Under the pieces are notes generated by a model. The model searched no databases and was not told where the DNA came from. It worked only from the letters and a program-made list of their open reading frames with translations. A stretch of DNA of 7,832 nucleotides. It comes from Propionibacterium sp. GTDB taxonomy: Bacteria > Actinomycetota > Actinomycetes > Propionibacteriales > Propionibacteriaceae. The position numbers and the translations under genes were made by a program. Positions within the stretch are counted from its first letter, which is position 1. Each line of letters starts with the position of its first letter. The stretch lies in NCBI GenBank assembly GCA_012514785.1, contig JAAYZP010000217.1, positions 1 through 7,832 on the forward strand, in the 5' to 3' direction. This document shows, piece after piece, positions 1 through 6,817 of the stretch.

Positions 1-1317
1 CATGGATCCTTTGCCATGCACGACCTCGTCGTGGCTAATCGGCAAGATGAAGTTCTCTGAGTATTGGTAGACCATGGCAAAGGTCATCTCGCCATGGTGG
101 TACTGGCGGTGGAATGGGTTGAGCTCCAGATATCGCAGCGAGTCGTTCATCCAGCCCATATTCCACTTGAACCCGAACCCCAGCCCACCGTCGTCGACCG
201 GCTTGGTGACGCCGGGGAAGCTCGTCGACTCCTCGGCGATCATGACCACGCCGGGCTCGCGCTCGTAGAGGTGGCGGTTGACGTAGCGGAGGAAGTCGAT
301 CGCCTCGAGGTTCTCACGGCCGCCGTGCTCGTTGGGGACCCACTCGCCCTCGTTGCGGGAGTAGTCGAGGTAGATCATCGAGGCGACCGCGTCGACGCGG
401 AGACCGTCGACGTGGAACTCCTTGATCCAGTACAGGGCGTTGGAAACGAGGAAGCTCTTCACCTCGTTGCGGCCGTAGTTGAAGATGTAGGTGCCCCACT
501 CCGTGTGCTCGCCCTGGCGCGGGTCCTCGTGCTCATAGAGCGCGGTGCCGTCGAAGCGGCCGAGCCCGAAGGCGTCCTTCGGGAAGTGGCCCGGCACCCA
601 GTCCATGATCACGCCGATGCCGGCCTGGTGCAGGCGGTCGATCAGGTAGCGCAGGTCGTCCGGCTTGCCGAAGCGCGACGTCGGGGAGAAGTAGCCCGTG
701 ACCTGGTAGCCCCAGCTGGGCTCGAACGGGTGCTCGGCCAGCGGCATGAACTCGACGTGGGTGTAGCCCTGCCAGGTGACGTATTCGACGAGCTCCTCGG
801 CGAGCTCCAGGTACGACTTGCCCTTGCGCCAGCCACCCAGGTGCAGCTCGTAGATGCTCATCGGCTCGGCGTGGGCCTTCGACTTGGCGCGCTTCTCCAT
901 CCACTCGTCGTCCGACCAGATGTACTTCGACTCGTAGACGATCGAGGCGTTGGCGGGAGCCTGCTCCGCGAACTTGCCGACGGGGTCCACCTTCTCGTGC
1001 CAGGTGCCGTTTCGATCCAGGACACGGAACTTGTACAGCGTCTCCTCGCCGAGCCCCTCGACGAACAGCCCCCACACACCGGTGCCGGGGATGAGCTCCA
1101 TGTCGTCGCCGGTCCACCAGTTGAAGGGACCCACCACCTGGACGCGTTCGGCGTTCGGTGCCCAGACCGAGAATCGCACGCCCGTGACGGGCCCGCGTTC
1201 GTCGTCGTCGACAGTGACGACCTGGCTTCCCAGACGCTTCCAGATCTCCGTGTCGCCACCGCTGTGGAAACCTTCGAAATCCCAACCGGTCAGTCCGCCG
1301 AACTTGTCGTGCGCCAT
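1..1317 (-). CDS. glgB: 1,4-alpha-glucan branching enzyme GlgB, C-terminus cut by window edge
   Basis: Forms alpha-1,6 branches by cutting an alpha-1,4 glucan and transferring the piece to a C6 hydroxyl; cytosolic, GH13 family. 439 codons are visible and the frame is still open at position 1. Seen: a CBM48-type beta-sandwich starts near residue 45 (RFSVWAPNAERVQVVG, FNWW), followed by the GH13 barrel. Region I is MDWVPGHF (Asp239), region II is GLRVDAVAS (nucleophile Asp309), region III is IAEEST (acid/base Glu362) and region IV is ISHDEVVHGK (Asp430). The GFKWNMGWMND block near 382-392 is typical of GlgB. Compared with E. coli GlgB (728 aa) the N-terminal N1 domain is absent: only about 44 residues precede the CBM48. 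The missing part should hold the barrel end and C-terminal beta domain. The ATG start is secure, because an in-frame TAG lies three codons upstream and an AGGAG (1324-1328) sits 6 nt before it. It is the last gene seen in the glg cluster, 118 nt after mak. Confidence 0.97.
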   Translation of the reverse strand, partial: MAHDKFGGLTGWDFEGFHSGGDTEIWKRLGSQVVTVDDDERGPVTGVRFSVWAPNAERVQVVGPFNWWTGDDMELIPGTGVWGLFVEGLGEETLYKFRVLDRNGTWHEKVDPVGKFAEQAPANASIVYESKYIWSDDEWMEKRAKSKAHAEPMSIYELHLGGWRKGKSYLELAEELVEYVTWQGYTHVEFMPLAEHPFEPSWGYQVTGYFSPTSRFGKPDDLRYLIDRLHQAGIGVIMDWVPGHFPKDAFGLGRFDGTALYEHEDPRQGEHTEWGTYIFNYGRNEVKSFLVSNALYWIKEFHVDGLRVDAVASMIYLDYSRNEGEWVPNEHGGRENLEAIDFLRYVNRHLYEREPGVVMIAEESTSFPGVTKPVDDGGLGFGFKWNMGWMNDSLRYLELNPFHRQYHHGEMTFAMVYQYSENFILPISHDEVVHGKGSM

Positions 1318-1348
1318 CAACTTCTCCTAGCCCTTGTTGCTTGGACCC

Positions 1349-1354
1349 AATCTA
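1349..1354 (-). promoter_or_regulatory. Candidate -10 element before glgB
   Basis: Reading leftward, TAGATT fits the TAnnnT pattern of an actinobacterial -10 box. It would place a transcript start about 25 nt upstream of the glgB ATG, leaving the AGGAG ribosome site in the leader. No good -35 hexamer lies 16-18 nt upstream, so this is a weak call. If real, it would give glgB its own promoter in addition to read-through from mak. Confidence 0.25.
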
Positions 1355-1395
1355 GCGTCCACGAGCCCTGGCTTGGGCGTTGGGTGGCGAAGTCG

Positions 1396-1417
1396 TGCCA
1401 AGACGGCAACGTGTGCC
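1396..1417. promoter_or_regulatory. Evenly spaced TGCC/GGCA half-sites in the mak-glgB gap (possible operator)
   Basis: Three tetramers occur with a 9-nt period: TGCC at 1396, GGCA at 1405 and TGCC at 1414, each pair separated by 5 nt. This makes two overlapping short palindromes. The outer two copies extend to the direct repeat GTGCCAA (1395-1401 and 1413-1419, 18 nt apart). The array lies just after the mak stop and about 45 nt upstream of the candidate glgB -10. The rest of the 118-nt gap (1318-1435) holds no ORF of interest and no clear terminator hairpin with a T-run. A binding protein is inferred only; the arms are short and could be chance. Confidence 0.25.
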
Positions 1418-1435
1418 AACTCGGGCCCTCCGGTA

Positions 1436-2578
1436 TCAGCCTTCGCCGAGCAGTGCTGCGATCCCCGTCAGCGGGATGACGAGCTTCGACGGGCGGAACC
1501 GCGCTTCGTAGACGGCCTCGTAGATGGCCTTGTCGAGCTCGTAGAGCTGCAGCAGATCCTGCGACTCCGTGGGGCCGTACCCCCTCGTGAATGCGTCCCG
1601 GGCGGCGGCGATCCAGGCGGGAGCCGCTCCCGCGGTGGCGGCGGCGTAGTCGAAGCTGCGGAGCATGCCGGCGACGTCGCGCAGCCCGGAGTCGAGGGCT
1701 CGGCGCTCGGCCACGGGCTTGATCGGCTCGCCCTCGAAGTCGACGTAGCGCCAGCGGCCCTCGCTGAGGAGGGTCTGCCCGAGGTGGCAGTCCCCGGGCA
1801 CGCGCTGTGCGACGAGCTCCACCGTCGGCAACTCGCCGAAGCGACGCGTCACCCCGGCGCGGAACCGCTCGAGCTCGGGTACCGACGATGCCGCCTCCTC
1901 GAAGCGCTCCAGCGCCCCCCGCGCGAACTCCCCGACATCCAGCCTCCGCGTGGGCAGGGCCGAGCGCAGCTGCGCGTGCACCGTCGCCAATGCGCCGCCC
2001 AGGGCGGCGGAGTGCTCCTCGAAGGAGCGCCCGGCCGCGGCCGACGCCGTGGCGAGATCGAACCCGTCGTCCGGGTCCGTCAGCGATTCGACCAGCACGC
2101 CGAGGGGGATGTCGCCGTGCGACCACACACCGTGCAGCTCCGGGGCGACGCCCGAGCCGCGCAAGGCTTCCAGCAGCTCGGCCTCGATGTCGGCGCCGGG
2201 CTCGACCCGGCGCAGCACCTTCAGCATCGTGCCGTTGTCGAAGAACACGCTCGTATTGGACTGCTCGCCGGTGAACCGACGAGCGGCACCCGGCCTGGGG
2301 AGGTCGTCGAACAGCTGGAACCCCGGGGCACCGGTGGCGAACGCCTGCCACAGGTGCAGCCCCTCGTCCACGGCCTCGGCGACGCCGGGCAGCGCGGATT
2401 TCACCAGCGGCACGTGGTAGCGCTCCGCCGTACCGTCGGCGTAGGCGACGTCCAGCAGGTGCGAGACGACCGGGCCCGAGGCGGGCAACGCCGTGACGTC
2501 GGCCAGACGCGCGTCACGACCTCGGCCGCCGAACCAGCGGGCCGAGGTCGTGAGGTGCCAGAGCTTGTCCCGGCTCAC
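1436..2578 (-). CDS. mak: Maltokinase (Mak/Pep2), aminoglycoside-phosphotransferase-like fold
   Basis: Phosphorylates maltose with ATP to give alpha-maltose-1-phosphate, the donor used by GlgE; cytosolic. 380 aa. Seen: an N-terminal cap region to about residue 100, the family motif GEQSNTSV (104-111), a likely ATP-binding lysine in MLKVLRR (Lys120), the catalytic segment QRVPGDCHLGQ with Asp263, the metal-binding DFEGEP (280-285), RDVAGMLRSFDY (300-311), and a conserved C-terminal block YEAVYEARFRPS (353-364) followed by IPL. The family usually has HGD at the catalytic motif; here the His is Pro (residue 261), while the Asp is kept. It is also shorter than mycobacterial maltokinase (about 455 aa) and is not fused to TreS, unlike some homologues. 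The start is GTG: GTGA at 2578-2575 overlaps the glgE stop by 4 nt, with no strong Shine-Dalgarno, so translational coupling to glgE is likely. The family assignment is firm; activity with the altered motif is inferred. Confidence 0.93.
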   Translation of the reverse strand: MSRDKLWHLTTSARWFGGRGRDARLADVTALPASGPVVSHLLDVAYADGTAERYHVPLVKSALPGVAEAVDEGLHLWQAFATGAPGFQLFDDLPRPGAARRFTGEQSNTSVFFDNGTMLKVLRRVEPGADIEAELLEALRGSGVAPELHGVWSHGDIPLGVLVESLTDPDDGFDLATASAAAGRSFEEHSAALGGALATVHAQLRSALPTRRLDVGEFARGALERFEEAASSVPELERFRAGVTRRFGELPTVELVAQRVPGDCHLGQTLLSEGRWRYVDFEGEPIKPVAERRALDSGLRDVAGMLRSFDYAAATAGAAPAWIAAARDAFTRGYGPTESQDLLQLYELDKAIYEAVYEARFRPSKLVIPLTGIAALLGEG

Positions 2579-4569
2579 TGCTTCAGGGAGAAGATGTGGG
2601 CGGGCTGGGCGGGGTAGAGCTTCACGTAGTTCCGCTCACCCCAGACGTACTCCTCGCCGGTCAGCTCGTCGTACGCGATGACGGGCTTGCTGCGGTCGAA
2701 GTCGAGCGCCTCGTAGTCGAGGTAGACCTCGGCGCTCACGTCGTAGTCGGGACTCAGGCTGCACACCGTGAGCACGACGTCGTCGCCGTCGGTCTTCGAG
2801 AACGCGAAGAGGTCGTCGTGCGGTGCGTGGTGGAAGTGCACGTCGCGCAACTGCTGCAGCGCGGGGTGCTCCTCCCGGATCGCGTTGAGCCGCCCGATCA
2901 GCAGATTCAGGTTGGGCTCGGCGTTGTAGTCGCGCGGCCGGTACTCGTACTTCTCCGAATCCAGGTACTCCTCACGCCCCGGGGCGTTCGGCTCGTGCTC
3001 GAACAGCTCGAAGCCCGAGTAGACGCCCCACGACGGCGACATCGTCGCGGCCAGGACCGCCCGGATGGCGAAGGCCGCCGGGTTGCCGGACTGGAGGAAG
3101 AACGGGTTGATGTCGGGGGTGTTGACGAAGAAGTTCGGACGGTAGTAGTCGGCCATGGTGCCCGACAGGTCCGACAGGTACTCCTCGAGCTCCCACTTCT
3201 CGTTGCGCCACGTGAAGTAGGTGTAGGACTGCTGGTAGCCGATCTTGCCTAGCGTGGCCATCATCTGTGGGCGGGTGAACGCCTCCGCGAGGAAGATCAC
3301 CTCGGGGTGGTCGGCGTAGACCTCCTTCATGACCCAGTCCCAGAAGTCGATCGGCTTGGTGTGCGGGTTGTCCACCCGGAAGATCGTCACACCCTTGGCG
3401 ATCCAGAACTTCAGCAGCCGCAGGCTCTCGTGGTAGATGCCCACGGGATCGTTGTCGAAGTTGATCGGGTAGATGTCCTGGTACTTCTTCGGCGGGTTCT
3501 CTGCATAGGCGATCGTGCCGTCCATCCGCGTGGTGAACCACTCCGGATGCTGCTCCGCCCAGGGGTGGTCGGGCGAGGCCTGCAGCGCGAAGTCGAGCGC
3601 GATCTCGAGGCCCAGCTCGCGGGCCTTGTTGATGAAGCGGTCGAACGCGTCGAAGTCGCCCAGGTCGGGGTGGATCGCGTCGTGGCCGCCCTCGTGCGAG
3701 CCGATGGCCCACGGCGAACCCGGCTCCTCGGGGCCGGCCCCGAGCGTGTTGTTCTTGCCCTTCTTGAAGGCGCTGCCGATGGGGTGGATCGGCGGCAGGT
3801 AGATCACGTGGAAGCCCATCGCGGCGGCCGCCTCGAGGCGTTCGTGCGAGGAGTCGAACGTGCCGGAATGCCAGTGGCCGTGCTCGTCCTGCCAGGCACC
3901 CTGGCTGCGGGGGAAGAACTCGTACCAGGACGAGTAGAGCGCGCGGCGTCGATCCACGCGGATCGGGTACTCGCTCGAGGGCGAGACGAGCTCGCGCGGC
4001 CCGAACCTCGCCATGGCGCGCATGATGGGACGGGACGTGACGAGTTCGAGGATCTCCTCGATGTCGGAGTCGTCGGTCATCGAGGAGGCCGCGCCGCGCA
4101 GCAGCTGCGCGGCGCCGGCGGCGTCGAGCTGTTCGGCATGGCCGGCAGCGCGACCGAGGAGGTCACGCCCCTCCATGAACACGAGTTCGACGTCTACACC
4201 CGCGGGGAGCTTCTTCTCCGCGTTGTAGGTCCAGGTGCCCCACGGATCGGACCACCCTTCGACGCGGTAGGTCCAGTCGCCTTCCTCCGCCATGCGGACG
4301 TGTGCTTCCCAGATGTCGAGGCCGATGGGCTCGATCTGGCGCATGTCGACGCGGCGTTGGCGTCCGGAGGGGGAGGTGAGGATGACGGAGGCTGCGACGG
4401 CGTCGTGACCTTCCCGGAACACGTTGGCCGTGATCCGCACGCGTTCGTGCACAACGGCCTTGACCGGGTAGGTGCCGCCTTCGAGGACGGGACTGATCCC
4501 CGTGACGGGGATGCGGCCAAAGCCGCCAGGGGTACGATTCAAACGCTTGTGAGGGAATTCCACGCTCAC
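2575..4569 (-). CDS. glgE: Alpha-1,4-glucan:maltose-1-phosphate maltosyltransferase GlgE
   Basis: Transfers maltosyl units from alpha-maltose-1-phosphate to the non-reducing end of alpha-1,4 glucans, releasing phosphate; GH13_3, cytosolic. 664 aa from the GTG chosen here, close to Streptomyces GlgE (about 675). Seen, numbered from this start: conserved entry RIPVTGISPV near 19-28, an N-terminal beta domain, a helical insert near 130-190, and SSWYEFFPRS (213-222). The barrel carries DFALQASPDHPW (Asp326), FRVDNPHTKP (nucleophile Asp400), LAEAFTRP (acid/base Glu429) and FFVNTPDINP (Asp486), where Thr replaces the usual GH13 His, a GlgE hallmark. The C-terminal beta domain ends in HIFSLKQ. Start choice: the frame opens further to a TTG at 4593, which would overlap glgX by 14 nt. 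GTG codons at 4569 and 4563 follow a GGTAGG element and still precede all conserved sequence, so 4569 is preferred but not certain. The stop overlaps the mak start. Confidence 0.97.
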   Translation of the reverse strand: MSVEFPHKRLNRTPGGFGRIPVTGISPVLEGGTYPVKAVVHERVRITANVFREGHDAVAASVILTSPSGRQRRVDMRQIEPIGLDIWEAHVRMAEEGDWTYRVEGWSDPWGTWTYNAEKKLPAGVDVELVFMEGRDLLGRAAGHAEQLDAAGAAQLLRGAASSMTDDSDIEEILELVTSRPIMRAMARFGPRELVSPSSEYPIRVDRRRALYSSWYEFFPRSQGAWQDEHGHWHSGTFDSSHERLEAAAAMGFHVIYLPPIHPIGSAFKKGKNNTLGAGPEEPGSPWAIGSHEGGHDAIHPDLGDFDAFDRFINKARELGLEIALDFALQASPDHPWAEQHPEWFTTRMDGTIAYAENPPKKYQDIYPINFDNDPVGIYHESLRLLKFWIAKGVTIFRVDNPHTKPIDFWDWVMKEVYADHPEVIFLAEAFTRPQMMATLGKIGYQQSYTYFTWRNEKWELEEYLSDLSGTMADYYRPNFFVNTPDINPFFLQSGNPAAFAIRAVLAATMSPSWGVYSGFELFEHEPNAPGREEYLDSEKYEYRPRDYNAEPNLNLLIGRLNAIREEHPALQQLRDVHFHHAPHDDLFAFSKTDGDDVVLTVCSLSPDYDVSAEVYLDYEALDFDRSKPVIAYDELTGEEYVWGERNYVKLYPAQPAHIFSLKQ

Positions 4570-4579
4570 GAGCCTACCG

Positions 4580-6721
4580 TTAAGCGTCTCCAAGTTTCAG
4601 GGACTCGGTAGCTTCGTCCTGCCAAGCGCGCAACTGCGCGAAACTCGTGGCAACTTCGGCTTTCAGCACCACTACCGAACGGCTGGGAACCCGGATCATC
4701 TGGCGCGGCGCGTACGGTCCCTGCAACAGCTCGGACTCGTCCGCGGAGGTCCACACGACGTCGAACGAGCGACCCTTGCGCGCCTCGGGCAGCGACACCT
4801 CCATGTCGTCGGCGGCGGCGTTGAACCAGATCAGGAAGGCGCTGTCGGCGTCGGAGACGTACATGGCCAGCAGCTGGCGCGATGCGTCGCCCCAGGCGTT
4901 GGGGCTCATCAGGTTGCCGTCGCGGTCGATCCACGTGAGGTCGATGCGCTCGAGCGACTGGCCCTCGGCGTCGACGACCTCCTGGTGGTACCGGTAGCGA
5001 TCGCTGCGCAGCACCTTGTGCTCGGAGCGCAGGCGGATCAGCGAACGCACCTTCTCCCTGACCGCGAGCCACTCGTCGCTGATGTCCCAGCTCACCCACG
5101 AGATGGGGGAGTCCTGGCAGTAGGCGTTGTTGTTGCCCTCCTGCGTGCGGCCGAACTCGTCGCCGGCCACGATCATGGGGGTGCCGACGGCGAGCAGTTG
5201 GGTGGCCTGGAAGTTCAGCACCTGGCGGCGCCGCAGCGCGTTGATGCGGGGGTCGTCGGTCTCACCCTCCCAGCCGTGGTTCCAGGAGCGGTTGTTGTCC
5301 GTGCCGTCTCGGTTGGATTCGCCGTTGGCCTGGTTGTGCTTGACGTCGTAGCTGACGAGGTCGCGCATGGTGAAGCCGTCGTGCGCGGTGACGTAGTTGA
5401 CCGTCGCCTCGGGGCCGCGGCCCGGGCGGTCGAACAGGTCGGCCGAGCCGGCGAGGCGGGTGGCGAGCTCGTTGACGCCGCCCGAGTGGCCGCGCCAGAA
5501 GTCGCGGATATGGTCGCGGAACTTGTCGTTCCATTCCGACCAGCCGGGGCCGAAGTGGCCCACCTGGTACCCGAACGGGCCGATGTCCCATGGCTCGGCG
5601 ATCAGTTTGACGTCCTTGAACGTCGGGTCCTCGTTGATGAGGCGCCGCAGCTCGTGGTCCTGCACGACGTGGTGCTCGCCGTCGCGGAACATCGTGGTGG
5701 CCAGGTCGAACCGGAAGCCGTCGATGCCCATCTCCTCGACCCAGTAGCGCATCGAGTCGAGGACGAGACGTCGGACCATCGGGTTGGCGGTGTTGACCGA
5801 GTTGCCGCAGCCGGTGACGTCGTAATCGGTCTGGAAGCCGTTGCCCATGCGGTAGTAGGAGCGCTGGTCCAGCCCGCGGAAGGACAGCGTCGGACCGTCG
5901 AGGCCGCCCTCGGCCGTGTGGTTGTAGACGACGTCGAGCAGCACCTCGATGCCGGCCTCGTGCAGCGCGCTCACCATCGTCTTGAAATGCGCGATCTGGT
6001 CGCCGTAGGCGCCGTGGGCCTTGTACATGGCGTGCGGCGCGAAGAATCCGAGCGTGTTGTAGCCCCAGTAGTTGCGCAGCCCCTTGAGCGCGATGAACGG
6101 CTCGGACACGAAGTGGTGCACCGGCAGCAGCTGGACGGCCGTGACGCCGAGCTCCTGGAGGTAGGCGATCACAGCGGGGTCGGCCAGGCCGAGGTAGGAG
6201 CCGCGGAGGTGGTCGGGCACGTGGGGGTGCAGCTTGGTGAAGCCGCGCAGGTGCATCTCGTAGATGACGGACTCGCTCATCGGCTTGCGGCGGGCGATCG
6301 GCGTGGGCGGGGGGGTCTCGCCCACCACGACGGCCATGGGGACGGCCCCCATGGAGTCGTTCTCGTCCATGATGTCCAGCGAATCGGCCCGGTGGGCGCG
6401 GATGTCGGCGCGGAAATCGACGCCGCCGCTGATAGCGCGGGCATAGGGGTCGAGCACGAGCTTGTTGTGGTTGAACCGCAACCCGTGCCGCGGATCCCAG
6501 TCCCCGTGGACGCGGAAGCTGTAGATCTGGTCGGCTCCCACCTCGGGCACGAAGCGGGACCAGAGCCCGCCCTCCTCGCGGTGCATCTCGAGCGTGGTGG
6601 GCTCGGGCCGGGAAGTGATCAGCACCAGGTCGACGCCGCTGGCCGAGGGGGCCCAGATTCGGAACTGCACACCGTCATCGACGATGTGAGCCCCCAAAGC
6701 CGCCGTAGTGGCCTCCGTCAT
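4580..6721 (-). CDS. glgX: Glycogen debranching enzyme GlgX (isoamylase-type)
   Basis: Hydrolyses alpha-1,6 branch linkages of glycogen or limit dextrins; GH13_11, cytosolic. 713 aa, about the usual GlgX length. Seen: N-terminal CBM48 (VQFRIWAPSASGVDLVLI from residue 18), conserved NHNKLVLDPYARA (84-96), a short Pro-rich linker (TPPPTP near 136-141), then the barrel from VIYEMHLRGFTK (152-163). Region I is DVVYNHTAEGG (from Asp263), region II is GFRFDLA (nucleophile Asp339), region III is IAEPWD (acid/base Glu376) and region IV is TAHDGF (Asp448). The ESNRDGTDNNRSWNHGWEG block (468-486) is characteristic of GlgX/TreX. The start is ATG at 6721 with GGAG 4 nt upstream. The frame stays open to 7780, but that extension is antisense to the desulfurase and lies upstream of the CBM48. 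It is the first gene of the glg cluster; its TAA stop is about 10 nt before the preferred glgE start. Its presence here points to coordinated glucan synthesis and remodelling. Confidence 0.97.
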   Translation of the reverse strand: MTEATTAALGAHIVDDGVQFRIWAPSASGVDLVLITSRPEPTTLEMHREEGGLWSRFVPEVGADQIYSFRVHGDWDPRHGLRFNHNKLVLDPYARAISGGVDFRADIRAHRADSLDIMDENDSMGAVPMAVVVGETPPPTPIARRKPMSESVIYEMHLRGFTKLHPHVPDHLRGSYLGLADPAVIAYLQELGVTAVQLLPVHHFVSEPFIALKGLRNYWGYNTLGFFAPHAMYKAHGAYGDQIAHFKTMVSALHEAGIEVLLDVVYNHTAEGGLDGPTLSFRGLDQRSYYRMGNGFQTDYDVTGCGNSVNTANPMVRRLVLDSMRYWVEEMGIDGFRFDLATTMFRDGEHHVVQDHELRRLINEDPTFKDVKLIAEPWDIGPFGYQVGHFGPGWSEWNDKFRDHIRDFWRGHSGGVNELATRLAGSADLFDRPGRGPEATVNYVTAHDGFTMRDLVSYDVKHNQANGESNRDGTDNNRSWNHGWEGETDDPRINALRRRQVLNFQATQLLAVGTPMIVAGDEFGRTQEGNNNAYCQDSPISWVSWDISDEWLAVREKVRSLIRLRSEHKVLRSDRYRYHQEVVDAEGQSLERIDLTWIDRDGNLMSPNAWGDASRQLLAMYVSDADSAFLIWFNAAADDMEVSLPEARKGRSFDVVWTSADESELLQGPYAPRQMIRVPSRSVVVLKAEVATSFAQLRAWQDEATESLKLGDA

Positions 6722-6734
6722 GAAACTCCGATCA

Positions 6735-6763
6735 AAAATGCTTTGCTCAACCCATGATGCCAA
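6735..6763 (-). promoter_or_regulatory. Candidate promoter of the glgX-glgE-mak(-glgB) cluster
   Basis: Reading leftward, TTGGCA (6758-6763, 5 of 6 matches to TTGACA) is followed after exactly 17 nt by CATTTT (6735-6740), a mediocre -10 box with 3 of 6 matches to TATAAT. It would give a leader of about 7-12 nt, so the GGAG site before the glgX ATG would lie at or very near the transcript 5' end. This is the most A/T-rich part of the 96-nt divergent gap. The spacing is good but the -10 is weak. Confidence 0.35.
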
Positions 6764-6804
6764 AGAAACACTCGTGTATCGAAGCCCCCACGCCCGGCGA
6801 GGCG

Positions 6805-6810
6805 TATCTT
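6805..6810 (+). promoter_or_regulatory. Candidate -10 box for leaderless transcription of the desulfurase
   Basis: TATCTT matches TAnnnT and is separated by 7 nt from the ATG at 6818, so initiation would fall on or next to the A of the start codon. No Shine-Dalgarno occurs at usable spacing; the nearest purine run, GAGG near 6799-6802, is 15 nt away. A clear -35 is not visible. Leaderless genes with this geometry are common in actinobacteria. The T at 6805 also ends a 5-bp inverted repeat (ACGCC at 6790, GGCGT at 6801, 6-nt spacer), of unknown meaning. Confidence 0.45.
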
Positions 6811-6817
6811 TGACGCG

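Noticed and set aside
1418..1440. Terminator after mak
   Set aside because: The GGGCCC near the stop has no extended stem and no T-run, so no intrinsic terminator is supported.
1317..2351. 344-codon minus-strand frame overlapping mak
   Set aside because: It is an Arg/Ala-rich shadow in another frame of the maltokinase gene, which has clear family motifs.
64..2617. Long plus-strand open frames (471 and 427 codons) opposite glgB and mak
   Set aside because: They mirror real genes on the other strand. Val/Leu/Asp/Glu-rich or Arg-rich composition without motifs is what GC-rich antisense frames look like.
3307..6757. Long plus-strand frames (434 and 590 codons) opposite glgE and glgX
   Set aside because: They are antisense to genes with intact catalytic motifs, show shadow-type composition and have no family signature.
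6741..6765. CTTTG...CAAAG inverted repeat in the glgX promoter region
   Set aside because: 5-bp arms with a 15-nt spacer that cannot be extended inward or outward; not convincing as a stem or operator.
6768..6777. ACAC-TC-GTGT palindrome in the divergent gap as an operator
   Set aside because: Arms are only 4 bp and do not extend; expected by chance at this length.
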